From assembly GCF_900104115.1 (NCBI RefSeq), contig NZ_FNJM01000008.1:1-64000 (forward strand): a DNA stretch of 64,000 bases, in the 5' to 3' direction. Shown here in pieces: positions 1-8,863 of this stretch. The translations under genes and the position numbers were made by a program. Below the pieces are notes generated by a model, which did not search any database, was not told the origin of the DNA, and saw only the letters and a list, made by a program, of their open reading frames with translations. How positions within the stretch are numbered: position 1 is the first letter of the stretch; each line of letters begins with the position of its first letter. Source of the stretch: Clostridium gasigenes. Its GTDB lineage: Bacteria; Bacillota; Clostridia; Clostridiales; Clostridiaceae.

Positions 1-162
1 GCATCAGAAAATTTACAATCTGCTGAATCAAGAATTAGAGATGTAGATATGGCTAAAGAAATGATGAATTTCTCAAAGACTAATATCTTATCTCAAGCAG
101 CTCAAGCAATGCTTTCACAAGCTAATCAACAACCACAAGGTGTGTTACAATTATTAAGATAG
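1..162 (+). CDS. Flagellin, C-terminal end (5' end outside window)
   Basis: The frame is open from base 1 to a TAG at 160-162 and encodes the last 53 residues of a flagellin. The D0/D1 C-terminal helix is typical: an [13 protein letters not shown] segment, then [22 protein letters not shown] and a final Arg. This is the canonical flagellin ending, unlike the divergent flagellin at 21042-21905. It polymerises into the filament after export and is the probable substrate of the Maf enzyme encoded just downstream. An intrinsic terminator follows at 235-266. The start and full length cannot be seen. Confidence 0.93.
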   Translation, partial: ASENLQSAESRIRDVDMAKEMMNFSKTNILSQAAQAMLSQANQQPQGVLQLLR

Positions 163-234
163 TAACACTTAGGTAGTGAATTTGATATTAGGACTTATAT
201 CTACTAATTAAATTAGAATGGTCTTAATAAAATT

Positions 235-266
235 AAAAGAGTGAGATTTCTCACTCTTTTTTTTTT
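235..266 (+). terminator. Intrinsic terminator after flagellin
   Basis: An 11-bp stem (AAAAGAGTGAG with CTCACTCTTTT) closes a 4-nt loop and runs into a T tract ending at 266. It separates the flagellin transcript from the maf gene, which has its own promoter-like motif at 273-298. Confidence 0.85.
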
Positions 267-272
267 AGTCAT

Positions 273-298
273 TAAGTATATGAAAAATATTTCGATAA
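273..298 (+). promoter_or_regulatory. Sigma-28 (FliA)-type promoter of maf
   Basis: TAAG at 273-276, a 14-bp spacer and TTCGATAA at 291-298 fit the SigD/FliA pattern (TAAA, about 15 bp, GCCGATAA). The motif lies between the flagellin terminator and the maf start. The same layout, TAAG-N14-nnCGATA, occurs at 20819-20844 before a flagellin and at 9694-9719 before a flagellin relic. A FliA gene is present at 44646. The assignment rests on motif match and position only. Confidence 0.6.
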
Positions 299-316
299 TA
301 TTTATGAGGTGATATT

Positions 317-2050
317 ATGATCAATTGTTATACCTTAGATAAAACAAAGGATAATTATAATATTTTAAAAATAAATAAAGATGATAAAAAACTATATTTA
401 GGAAGTAAATATAAAGAAAATGAAGAAGTTAATAAAATTATAGAGAATCAAGGAATAATAACTGAAAATACAAATTATATAGTTTTTGGTATAGGTACAG
501 GAAATTTAGTAAGAGAATTAATTAAAAGGAAAGATAAAAATAGTAAAATTATAATAGTTGAAGTTGATGAAAAATTATTAGAATTTATTATTGAAAATAA
601 AGCTGTTGAGGATTTAATTAATAGAAGTGATATTATAATTACATCTAAAGTAAATGATATGTTAGATAATGCTGGAAAAGTAATAAATGAGATGAATGTT
701 GAATTTTTTAGAATGATAGAAACTACTAATTATGCTAAATTATATTCAAAGCAATTGACAGAATATTTTAGTGCAATAAAAGAATTTATAGTTAAGGTTT
801 GTATAGAGAGAAATACAATAAAGATGTTTTCATTAGAGTGGTATAATACATTACTTGAAAACATGAAGTTTTATGCTTATGGTAAATCAATACTTGAATA
901 TAAAGATAAATATAAAGATAGACCTGCAATTATTGTTTCAGCAGGACCGTCTCTAAATAAAAATATAGATTTATTAAAAAGTAATACTAATAATTTGATA
1001 ATAACTGGAGGAAGACCATTAAAAGCTTTATGTGAAAAAAATATAAAACCGGATTTTCTTACCATAGTTGATTCAAGTGAGGCTTCATTTGATATAGTAA
1101 AAGATTGGATAGAAAATATAAAATGTCCTTTAGTGATGAATGAAACGACGAGTTCACAAGCAACTAAAATTCATAAGGGCGAAAAAATAGTTGCAACAAG
1201 AAATAAATTTATTAAAAGAGTGTTTGATAATAAAATAGATACTATAGATTATGGTGGTTCGGTTGCCCATTCTATGACATATTTTGCAATGGAAATGGGA
1301 TGTAATCCAATTATATTTATTGGTCAAGATTTAGCCTTCACCAATAATAAAGGACATGCAGATGGAATTGAACAGTTTGAAAACAATTTAGATGGATATG
1401 GTAGAGCTGAGGATATATACATAGATGATATATATGGGGAAAAAGTTCGAACTAGTTTAGTACTAAATAATTTTAGGTTACAATTAGAAACACTTATAAA
1501 GTTAAGAGAAAATATAACCTTTATAAATGCTACAGAAGGTGGAGCTAATATTAATGGAACAATTGTGATGAAGTTGGAAGAGGTTTTAGAAAAATATTGT
1601 TTAAATGATTTTAATAAAGTAACATTAAAAGAAAGTATAAGTGAAAATAGAACAGGGAAAATTGTAAAGGAACTTGAAAATATATTAAGCTCTATGAAAG
1701 AGTGTAAAAAAATAGCTAAAGAAGCGATTAAAATATTCAAGGAATATAAAAATACATATTATTTGAATAAAAATGAAAAGTTAAATAGTTTAAATAATAA
1801 ATTGAATAAATTAGATTTAAAATTAAAAAAAAGTTATGCAGATACTGAAATATTAAATGATTTAGTGTTTGATGCAATGTACACTATAAATAATAATAAA
1901 AAATACTTAATAAACTTAACGGATAGTAAAAGCGAAATTGTTAAGAAAAAATTTGATAAAAATGAAGATATTTATGTAGTAACAGTAGAACTTATGGAAA
2001 TGATTATACCTAAAATGGAAGAGGAAATCAAAAAAATATTAATGATATAA
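317..2050 (+). CDS. maf: Maf-type (DUF115) flagellin glycosyltransferase
   Basis: This 577-residue protein fits the motility accessory factor family, which transfers nonulosonic acids such as pseudaminic or legionaminic acid to Ser/Thr of flagellin in the cytoplasm before export. Residues 1-180 form the Maf N-terminal region. The central DUF115/MptE-like domain carries SAGPSLNKNID (around 208-218) and FIGQDLAF (around 334-341), the family's sugar-nucleotide-binding signatures. The last 150 residues are helical and Lys-rich. The start at 317 follows GAGGTGAT. The gene sits between a flagellin and a legionaminic acid cassette, so legionaminic acid is the likely donor sugar; that is inference from context. 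Confidence 0.88.
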   Translation: MINCYTLDKTKDNYNILKINKDDKKLYLGSKYKENEEVNKIIENQGIITENTNYIVFGIGTGNLVRELIKRKDKNSKIIIVEVDEKLLEFIIENKAVEDLINRSDIIITSKVNDMLDNAGKVINEMNVEFFRMIETTNYAKLYSKQLTEYFSAIKEFIVKVCIERNTIKMFSLEWYNTLLENMKFYAYGKSILEYKDKYKDRPAIIVSAGPSLNKNIDLLKSNTNNLIITGGRPLKALCEKNIKPDFLTIVDSSEASFDIVKDWIENIKCPLVMNETTSSQATKIHKGEKIVATRNKFIKRVFDNKIDTIDYGGSVAHSMTYFAMEMGCNPIIFIGQDLAFTNNKGHADGIEQFENNLDGYGRAEDIYIDDIYGEKVRTSLVLNNFRLQLETLIKLRENITFINATEGGANINGTIVMKLEEVLEKYCLNDFNKVTLKESISENRTGKIVKELENILSSMKECKKIAKEAIKIFKEYKNTYYLNKNEKLNSLNNKLNKLDLKLKKSYADTEILNDLVFDAMYTINNNKKYLINLTDSKSEIVKKKFDKNEDIYVVTVELMEMIIPKMEEEIKKILMI

Positions 2051-2104
2051 GTATCTTAAATAAAAAATTCTTAATTTTAACACCAAGTCCATAGCTTAGA
2101 TTAG

Positions 2105-2256
2105 AGAATGTTGATAACAGAAACATATAATTATTTTAAAAGCCAAATAGAGTTAATAATGTTGAGGTTTATAACTGTAGTAAAGGTGCGTTTATATAAC
2201 GTGCTAATAATATAGAGTTTATGAAGAAGTTTTTAAAAATATATAGATATAGGAGT
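2105..2256 (+). pseudogene. Remnant of a second maf gene (C-terminal part)
   Basis: Two frames joined by a frameshift near 2158 read like the end of the DUF115 domain. One gives ITETYNYFKSQIEL (2114-2155) and the other NNVEVYNCSKGAFI, a stop, then RANNIEFMKKFL (2155-2232). They align with the intact Maf stretch containing RTSLVLNNFRLQLETL and ITFINATEGGANINGT. There is no start, the N-terminal four-fifths is missing, and an in-frame TAA lies at 2197-2199. It is therefore a decayed tandem maf copy, common in Maf-rich flagellin loci. Confidence is moderate because the fragment is only about 45 codons. Confidence 0.6.
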
Positions 2257-2264
2257 AGATTTAA

Positions 2265-2600
2265 ATGAATAAGGAAGAAATAGAAGTATTTAACACAGCT
2301 AAAGAATATATAGAAAGATTAATAGTTGGAATAAATGAAACTGTAGAATTCATACAATCCGGAAATGAGAAAAAGGGTGTAGAAATGATTCCATTAATAG
2401 GTGAAGGCATTGAATATATAATAAATGTAATAGCACTATTAAAAATAGAATTAAAGGAAGAAGAAACTATAGAAAATTTGAATACACAATTGGAAGAGAT
2501 TATCGGAGGCATAGAAAATGGTGATTATGTTTTAATAGCCGACATTTTCAAATATGAAATAATTCCTATTATTGAGGATATTAAAATAATGTTTGCATAA
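2265..2600 (+). CDS. Small acidic helical protein of unknown function
   Basis: This gene encodes 111 residues rich in Glu and Ile, starting at ATG 2265 after ATAGGAG. Two amphipathic helical stretches (residues about 3-70 and 75-110) and no signal peptide suggest a soluble, possibly coiled or dimeric cytoplasmic protein. I do not recognise a family. It lies between the maf remnant and legB, so it may be an accessory of flagellin glycosylation or export. That link is only positional. Confidence 0.7.
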   Translation: MNKEEIEVFNTAKEYIERLIVGINETVEFIQSGNEKKGVEMIPLIGEGIEYIINVIALLKIELKEEETIENLNTQLEEIIGGIENGDYVLIADIFKYEIIPIIEDIKIMFA

Positions 2601-2683
2601 ATAGTTTGAAATGTATAAAACAAATATTTAAATACAAAATAAAAAATGTATAAGTAAATATAATTATAGTTAGGAGGAAGTAT

Positions 2684-3673
2684 ATGATAAAAAAGGTTTT
2701 AGTAACAGGGGCAGATGGATTTATAGGAAGTCATTTAGTAGAAGCATTATTAGATGATGGATATAAGGTTAAAGCATTTGTTTATTATAATTCATTTAAT
2801 TCTTGGGGATGGTTAGACACATTACCTAAGGAAAAATTAAAACAAATAGAAGTATTTAGTGGAGATATAAGAGATCCTAATGGTGTAAGGGAAGCTATGA
2901 AGGGAATAGATATAGTTTTTCACCTTGCAGCATTAATTGCAATACCTTTTAGTTATCATTCACCTGATTCTTATGTAGATACAAATATAAAAGGAACTTT
3001 AAATGTTTTGCAAGCAGCAAGAGATTTAGGTACTGAAAGAATATTGGTTACATCTACATCAGAGGTATATGGAACAGCTCAATATGTACCAATAGATGAG
3101 TTACATCCATACCAAGGGCAATCACCATATTCCGCGACTAAAATAGGTGCGGATAGGTTAGCAGAATCGTTCTACAGAAGTTTTAATATGCCAATAACAA
3201 TTGTTAGACCATTTAACACTTTTGGGCCAAGACAATCGGCAAGAGCTGTTATTCCTACTATAATTACTCAATTATTATCAGGAGAGACAGAAATAAAGTT
3301 AGGTTCACTAACTCCAACTAGAGATTTTAACTTTGTTAAAGATACAGTACAAGGGTTTATCGAAATAGCCAAATGTGATAATACTATTGGTGAAGAAATT
3401 AATATAGCTACTCAAGATGAAATATCAATAGGTAGATTAGCAGAAGAGTTAATCAAACAAATAAATCCTGAGGCTAAGATAATTTGTGATGACCAAAGAT
3501 TAAGACCTGACAAGAGTGAAGTTAATAGATTGTTAGGGTCTAATGAAAAAATAAAGAGATTAACAGGATGGAGTCCAAGTCATACTTTTGAAGAAGGTAT
3601 AAAAGAAACTGTTGAATGGTTTAAAGAAGAAGGTAATTTACAAAGATATAAATCAGATATTTATAATATTTAA
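2684..3673 (+). CDS. legB: NDP-GlcNAc 4,6-dehydratase LegB (SDR family)
   Basis: This 329-residue extended SDR has the nucleotide motif TGADGFIGS near residue 7, a TSTSEVYG segment and the catalytic pair Y149/K153 (YSATK). In the legionaminic acid pathway LegB converts GDP-GlcNAc (UDP-GlcNAc in some variants) to the 4-keto-6-deoxy sugar. Because ptmE lies in the same operon, the GDP route is likelier. It begins the leg cassette after GGAGGAAGTAT, with an AT-rich leader and no terminator before it. The legB call relies on its neighbours legC-ptmE-legH-legI-legG-legF; sequence alone gives an NAD-dependent epimerase/dehydratase. Confidence 0.88.
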   Translation: MIKKVLVTGADGFIGSHLVEALLDDGYKVKAFVYYNSFNSWGWLDTLPKEKLKQIEVFSGDIRDPNGVREAMKGIDIVFHLAALIAIPFSYHSPDSYVDTNIKGTLNVLQAARDLGTERILVTSTSEVYGTAQYVPIDELHPYQGQSPYSATKIGADRLAESFYRSFNMPITIVRPFNTFGPRQSARAVIPTIITQLLSGETEIKLGSLTPTRDFNFVKDTVQGFIEIAKCDNTIGEEINIATQDEISIGRLAEELIKQINPEAKIICDDQRLRPDKSEVNRLLGSNEKIKRLTGWSPSHTFEEGIKETVEWFKEEGNLQRYKSDIYNI

Positions 3674-3687
3674 TGGAGGTGTTTCTT

Positions 3688-4851
3688 GTGAATAAATTTA
3701 TTCCACTTTCAGTACCAAACTTAAAGGGTAATGAGCTTAAGTATGTTGTAGATGCAGTAGAAAAGGAATGGGTTTCTACTGGAGGATCATACATAAATGA
3801 TTTTGAAAAAAATATATCAAAATACTTAAATGTTGATGAAGCTGTAGCATGTCAAAGTGGTACCGCAGGTTTACACTTAGCATTAATATTAAGTGGGGTT
3901 ACATCAGAAAATGAAGTTATTGTACCTACACTAACATTTATTGCAGCAGTCAATCCAGTTAAATATGTTGGAGCAGATCCAATATTTATGGATTGTGATG
4001 ATACATTAACTATGGACGTTGAAAAACTTAAGGAATTCTGCGATGTAGAGTGTGAATTAGTAGATGATAAACTAATAAATAAAACTACTGGAAAGCATAT
4101 AAAAGCAATAATAGTAGTTCATGTATTTGGTAATATAGCAAATATGGAAGAAATAATGACTATTTCAAAAGAATACAATTTAATGGTTATTGAGGATGCT
4201 ACAGAAGCATTAGGTACAAAATATATTTCAGGGAAATATGATGGAAAGTATGCAGGTACTATAGGTGATTTTGGAGTTTATTCATTTAACGGGAATAAGA
4301 TAATAACAACTGGTGGTGGAGGAATGATGGTGTCTACTAATCCAGAGTTATTGAAAAAGGCTAAGTATTTATCTACTCAAGCTAAAGATGATGAACTTTA
4401 TTATATACATGGAGAAATTGGATATAATTATAGAATGACAAATTTACAAGCGGCTTTAGGTGTAGCACAATTAGAACAATTAGATAAATTTATAAAAATA
4501 AAGAAAGATAACTATAATTTATATAAAAAAGGGATACAGAATATAGATGGAATAAATATATTAGACTTTAATGGTGATATTAACCCGAATTATTGGTTCT
4601 ATTCACTAATAATAGATAGTGAAATATATCCTTTAAATATTGATGAAGCAATAAAGTACCTTCAAAGTAAGGGGATTCAAACTAGGCCAATATGGAATTT
4701 AATTCATAATCAAATTCCATATAAAAATTCAAGAGCTTACAAAATAGAAAAGGCACAATACTATTTGAATCACATACTAAACATACCATGTAGTAGTAAT
4801 TTAACTACAGAAGATGTTAATTATGTTTTAAGCATATTGAAGAATATATAA
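3688..4851 (+). CDS. legC: LegC aminotransferase (PLP, DegT/DnrJ family)
   Basis: LegC adds the 4-amino group to the 4-keto-6-deoxy-GlcNAc nucleotide made by LegB, using PLP and probably glutamate. The fold-type I signatures are clear: GTAGLHLA near the N terminus, EDATEALG, and SFNGNKI with the Schiff-base lysine (K204 from the chosen start). I chose GTG 3688, because GGAGG at 3676-3680 lies 7 bases upstream. The in-frame ATG at 3673 overlaps the legB stop and includes the ribosome binding site itself. Length (387 residues) is normal for LegC. Confidence 0.9.
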   Translation: MNKFIPLSVPNLKGNELKYVVDAVEKEWVSTGGSYINDFEKNISKYLNVDEAVACQSGTAGLHLALILSGVTSENEVIVPTLTFIAAVNPVKYVGADPIFMDCDDTLTMDVEKLKEFCDVECELVDDKLINKTTGKHIKAIIVVHVFGNIANMEEIMTISKEYNLMVIEDATEALGTKYISGKYDGKYAGTIGDFGVYSFNGNKIITTGGGGMMVSTNPELLKKAKYLSTQAKDDELYYIHGEIGYNYRMTNLQAALGVAQLEQLDKFIKIKKDNYNLYKKGIQNIDGINILDFNGDINPNYWFYSLIIDSEIYPLNIDEAIKYLQSKGIQTRPIWNLIHNQIPYKNSRAYKIEKAQYYLNHILNIPCSSNLTTEDVNYVLSILKNI

Positions 4852-4878
4852 GCCTAATATTAGGGTAGGGAGTAGATT

Positions 4879-5934
4879 ATGGATATTAAAGATATTATTA
4901 TAGATGATAATATAACAATTAGAGAGGCTATTAAAATATTAGACAAAACTGCAAAAAGAGTTTTGATTATAACTGAGAATGGCAAATTAAAAGGCGTAAT
5001 AACTGATGGTGATATTAGAAGATGGATATTAAGAAATGGAGATTTATCAGCTAAATCTAAAGAGATAACTAACTATACGCCTAAATATATAACTGAAACA
5101 GAAAAGTCTCAGGCTAAAGACTTAATGAAGAAGTATTCTATTAATTCTATTCCAGTGATTGGAATAAAAGGTGAAATTAAATCAATAATTTTTTGGGATG
5201 ATGTAGAGTTAGAAGAAGAAAATCAGGAAAAGACAATTTTGAATACTCCTGTAGTAATAATGGCAGGGGGGCTAGGAACTAGATTATATCCATATACAAA
5301 GATTTTACCAAAGCCACTTATACCAATTGGAGATATACCAATTGTAGAAAGGATAATAAATAAATTTAGAGCATACGGATGTTCAGATTATTACTTGGCT
5401 GTTAACTATAGGAAAAATATGATTAAATCTTATTTTGGAGATATAGAAAAGAATTATAATATATCTTATTTAGAAGAAGATAAACCATTAGGTACTGGTG
5501 GAAGTTTATATTTACTTAAAGGAAAAATTAATAGAACGTTTTTTGTATCTAATTGCGATATCTTAATAGATGGAGATTATGCAGCTATGTATGAATATCA
5601 TAAGGAAAAAAAGAATTTAATTACTATGATATGTGCAGTTAAAAATATTACTATACCATATGGAGTTATAAACTTAACAGATGGTGGAGAAATAAATAAC
5701 ATGACTGAAAAGCCAGAATACTCTTTCTTGACTAATACAGGTGTATATATTATAGAACCAGAAGTGTTAGATTTAATAGAGGATGATACTTTTATACATC
5801 TACCGGATATTGCTAGTAAGTGTATGGAGTTGGGAATGAGAGTTGGGGTTTATCCTATAACTGAGAGGGCTTGGATGGACATGGGACAACTTGATGAAAT
5901 GCAAGAAATGATAAATAGATTAGAAGGAAAATAG
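4879..5934 (+). CDS. ptmE: PtmE-type CBS-domain nucleotidyltransferase (GlcN-1-P guanylyltransferase)
   Basis: Residues 1 to about 115 form a CBS pair (GVITDGDIRRW and the IPVI strand). From about 125 a sugar-nucleotidyltransferase domain begins with VVIMAGGLGTRLYP and continues with LPKPLIPIGD and the metal-binding region NCDILID. In Campylobacter, PtmE of this architecture makes GDP-glucosamine as the entry to GDP-linked legionaminic acid synthesis. The CBS pair may bind adenine nucleotides and tune activity; that is inference. It lies 27 bp after legC. An uncharacterised hexose-1-P nucleotidyltransferase is the fallback call. Confidence 0.84.
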   Translation: MDIKDIIIDDNITIREAIKILDKTAKRVLIITENGKLKGVITDGDIRRWILRNGDLSAKSKEITNYTPKYITETEKSQAKDLMKKYSINSIPVIGIKGEIKSIIFWDDVELEEENQEKTILNTPVVIMAGGLGTRLYPYTKILPKPLIPIGDIPIVERIINKFRAYGCSDYYLAVNYRKNMIKSYFGDIEKNYNISYLEEDKPLGTGGSLYLLKGKINRTFFVSNCDILIDGDYAAMYEYHKEKKNLITMICAVKNITIPYGVINLTDGGEINNMTEKPEYSFLTNTGVYIIEPEVLDLIEDDTFIHLPDIASKCMELGMRVGVYPITERAWMDMGQLDEMQEMINRLEGK

Positions 5935-5963
5935 AATATAGTCCTTAATAAGACTATTAAGAA

Positions 5964-6000
5964 AAGGGTATCTGATAATATTATGAGATACCTTATTTTT
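5964..6000 (+). terminator. Weak terminator-like hairpin inside the leg operon
   Basis: A 7-bp stem (GGTATCT at 5967-5973 with AGATACC at 5986-5992) is followed by a short T-rich tail. It lies between ptmE and legH, where no promoter is obvious. It may attenuate the downstream genes or be an mRNA-processing structure; the T tract is interrupted. Confidence 0.35.
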
Positions 6001-6042
6001 AAAATTAAAATTAGAATTAAATATTATAGATGGGATGATTAT

Positions 6043-6672
6043 ATGAAGAAAATAGTATTAGTTGGCGGAGGCGGACATTGTAGTAGTGTTTTAGACTCTA
6101 TACTCAAAATGGGCGAATTTAATCCGGTGTGCATAACTGATTATGTAGATATTGGAAAAGAGATATTGGGAGTAAAAGTAATTGGTGATGATAGTATGTT
6201 AGATGAGTTATATAATAGTGGCATTTTATATGCTTTTATTACAGTTGGAAGCGTTGGAAATCCTATGATTAGAATTAAAATACAGGAAAATTTAAAAAGA
6301 ATAGGATTTAAAATTCCGTCAATAATAGACTCAGATGCACTTATATCATCAAATGCAATTATTGAAGATGGTGTGTTTGTAGGAAAAGGAGCCATAGTTA
6401 ATGTTTCAGCAGTAATTAAAAAAAATGCTATTATAAATACAGGAGCTATAGTTGAACATGATTGCATAATTGGGGAGTTTGTCCATGTTGCGCCAGGAAG
6501 TACAGTAAGTGGTGGTGTTACTATAGGGGATAATAGTCATATAGGCGCAGGAGCTGTAGTTATTGAAGGGATAAAGGTTGGGGATAATTGTCTTATAGGT
6601 GCTGGAAGTGTAATAATTAGAGATGTAGAATCAAACAGCAAAATATGCGGAAATCCAGGGAGGAAAATATAA
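6043..6672 (+). CDS. legH: LegH-type N-acetyltransferase (NeuD family, left-handed beta helix)
   Basis: This 209-residue protein has a small Rossmann-like N-terminal part (VLVGGGGHCSS at residues 5-15) and then hexapeptide repeats (from residue about 100: GVFVGKGAIVN, INTGAIVEHDC, IGDNSHIGAGA). It is the PglD/NeuD fold. It should N-acetylate the 4-amino sugar made by LegC to give the N,N'-diacetylbacillosamine nucleotide. His in EHDC and H in HVAPGS fit the catalytic histidines. I prefer ATG 6043 to the upstream ATG 5983, which lies inside the preceding hairpin and would add a non-homologous tail. Confidence 0.85.
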   Translation: MKKIVLVGGGGHCSSVLDSILKMGEFNPVCITDYVDIGKEILGVKVIGDDSMLDELYNSGILYAFITVGSVGNPMIRIKIQENLKRIGFKIPSIIDSDALISSNAIIEDGVFVGKGAIVNVSAVIKKNAIINTGAIVEHDCIIGEFVHVAPGSTVSGGVTIGDNSHIGAGAVVIEGIKVGDNCLIGAGSVIIRDVESNSKICGNPGRKI

Positions 6673-7676
6673 TGAGAGATAGTGTATTTATTATTGCAGA
6701 AGCGGGTGTAAATCATAATGGAAATATAGAAATTGCAAAGAAATTGGTTGATGCTGCTTCAATTTCAGGTGTTGATGCTATAAAATTTCAAAGTTTTAAT
6801 GCAGAAAATTTAGTAACTAAAGAAGCTGAGCAAGCTGAGTATCAAAGTGAAAATATGAATAAGAATATGTCTCAATTTGAAATGTTAAAGGCTCTTGAGT
6901 TAAGCTATAATGAGCATTTAGAATTGCTTAAATATTGCAAAGAAAAAGGTATAATGTTCTTATCATCAGCATTTGATTTAGAAAATATAGATTTGTTAAA
7001 TAAACTTGGAATAAACATATTTAAAGTACCATCAGGAGAAGTAGAGAATGTTCCATATTTAAGAAAGATAGCATCTACAGGAAAACAAATTATACTATCT
7101 ACAGGAATGTGTAACTTACACGATATTGAATTTGCTTTAGGAATTTTAAGAGAAGAAGGCGCTTTGGATGTTATAGTTTTACATTGTAATACAGATTATC
7201 CTACTAAAATGCAAGAAGTGAATTTGAAAGCAATGAATACTATAGGAAAAACCTTTGGTGTCAAAGTTGGATATTCAGATCATACTCAAGGAATAGAAGT
7301 AGCAATTGCAGCAGTTGCTTTAGGTGCTAAAGTTATAGAAAAACATTTTACCCTTGATAAAACAATGGAGGGACCGGATCATAAGGCTAGTTTAGAACCA
7401 GGAGATTTAAAGGCAATGGTTATTGCTATAAGAAATATAGAAAAAGCTTTAGGTGATGGAATAAAAAAATTAACGCCTTCTGAAAAAAAGAATATGAAAG
7501 TTGCAAGAAAGAGCTTAATGTGTAATAAAGATATTAAAATAGGAGAAATGTTCACAGCGGAGAATCTAATTGCTAAAAGACCTGGAACGGGATTATCACC
7601 TAAGCATTGGGATGATATTGTTGGTAAAAAGGCAAATAAAAATTATAGCAAAGATGAGATGATAAATTTATGGTAA
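6672..7676 (+). CDS. legI: N,N'-diacetyllegionaminic acid synthase LegI (NeuB family)
   Basis: LegI condenses 2,4-diacetamido-2,4,6-trideoxymannose with phosphoenolpyruvate. The 334 residues contain the NeuB TIM-barrel motifs EAGVNHNG (start), DAIKFQSF, GYSDHTQG and EKHFTLDK followed by GPDHKASLEP. A C-terminal SAF/antifreeze-like domain (from about 275, RKSLMCNKDIKIGEM) is also present. ATG 6672 overlaps the legH TAA (TAATG) and follows GGGAGGAAA. A longer in-frame start at 6645 lacks an upstream ribosome site. Sialic or pseudaminic acid synthase is excluded mainly by pathway context. Confidence 0.92.
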   Translation: MRDSVFIIAEAGVNHNGNIEIAKKLVDAASISGVDAIKFQSFNAENLVTKEAEQAEYQSENMNKNMSQFEMLKALELSYNEHLELLKYCKEKGIMFLSSAFDLENIDLLNKLGINIFKVPSGEVENVPYLRKIASTGKQIILSTGMCNLHDIEFALGILREEGALDVIVLHCNTDYPTKMQEVNLKAMNTIGKTFGVKVGYSDHTQGIEVAIAAVALGAKVIEKHFTLDKTMEGPDHKASLEPGDLKAMVIAIRNIEKALGDGIKKLTPSEKKNMKVARKSLMCNKDIKIGEMFTAENLIAKRPGTGLSPKHWDDIVGKKANKNYSKDEMINLW

Positions 7677-8833
7677 AGAAAATTTGCATTGTAACTGGAA
7701 CTAGAGCGGAATATGGATTATTAAGACCTTTAATAGATAAAGTGAATGAAGATAATGATTTAGAATTACAATTAATAGCTACTGGTATGCATTTATCTCC
7801 AGAGTTTGGAATGACTTATACAAATATAATTGATGATGGATATAAAATTAATGAGAAAATAGAGATACTATTAAGTTCTGATACATCAGTAGGTATTTCT
7901 AAGTCTATGGGCCTTGCGACAATTAGCTTTGCAGAAGCTTTTGAAAGATTAAAACCTGATATAATAGTAGTCTTAGGTGATAGATATGAAATATTTTCAG
8001 TATGTAGTGCAGCAGTTACAGCGAAAATACCAATAGCTCATCTTCATGGTGGAGAAACTACAGAAGGAGCTTTTGATGAAGTATTTAGACACTGTATAAC
8101 TAAAATGAGCTATCTTCATTTTACAAGTACTGAAGAATACAGAAAAAGAGTTATTCAATTAGGTGAAAATCCTAGTAGAGTATTTAATGTAGGTGCTATT
8201 GGTGTTGAAAATATAGTTTCATTAGATTTGCTAGAAAAAAGAGAAATAGAAAAAAGTATACAATTTACATTAGATAAACCTTTCGGGTTAGTTACATTTC
8301 ATCCTGTAACTCTTGAAAACAATACTTCGGAATATCAGTTTAGGGAACTTTTAAAGGCTTTGGATGAAATGGATGGTATGAAATTCATTATTACAAAAGC
8401 TAATTCAGATAGTGATGGAAGAATTATAAATAAGATAATTGATGAGTATGAAAAAGATAATAAAGACAAAATAATTGCATTTACATCAATGGGGTATTTA
8501 AGATATTTAAGTGCTATGAAGTATTGTAATTCGGTTATAGGTAATTCATCTAGTGGAATAATAGAGGCACCATCATTTAATAAGCCTACTATTAATATAG
8601 GTGATAGACAAAAAGGAAGAATGCAAGCTGAATCAGTAATTAATTGTAACCCGAGCAAGGATGATATAGTTAACGCTATAAATATTTCTTTGAGTAAATG
8701 GTTTAGAGAGAAGATTAAGAATTCAATCAATCCATATGGGGATGGAAATACATCGAGTAAAATAATAAATATAATAAAACAAACTCTATCACAGAATATA
8801 AACTTAAAAAAGAAGTTTTACGATATAGTATAA
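7670..8833 (+). CDS. legG: Hydrolysing NDP-sugar 2-epimerase LegG (NeuC family)
   Basis: LegG inverts C2 and releases the nucleotide, giving 2,4-diacetamido-2,4,6-trideoxymannose for LegI. The 387-residue sequence carries the epimerase_2 motifs GTRAEYGLLRPL, VLGDRYE, HLHGGE, GAFDEVFRH and GNSSSGIIEAPSF. It overlaps legI by 7 bp, so translation is probably coupled. Note the order legI before legG, the reverse of the reaction order. Confidence 0.92.
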   Translation: MVKKICIVTGTRAEYGLLRPLIDKVNEDNDLELQLIATGMHLSPEFGMTYTNIIDDGYKINEKIEILLSSDTSVGISKSMGLATISFAEAFERLKPDIIVVLGDRYEIFSVCSAAVTAKIPIAHLHGGETTEGAFDEVFRHCITKMSYLHFTSTEEYRKRVIQLGENPSRVFNVGAIGVENIVSLDLLEKREIEKSIQFTLDKPFGLVTFHPVTLENNTSEYQFRELLKALDEMDGMKFIITKANSDSDGRIINKIIDEYEKDNKDKIIAFTSMGYLRYLSAMKYCNSVIGNSSSGIIEAPSFNKPTINIGDRQKGRMQAESVINCNPSKDDIVNAINISLSKWFREKIKNSINPYGDGNTSSKIINIIKQTLSQNINLKKKFYDIV

Positions 8834-8863
8834 TGTAATATTATAATAAGAATAGGTGATAAA

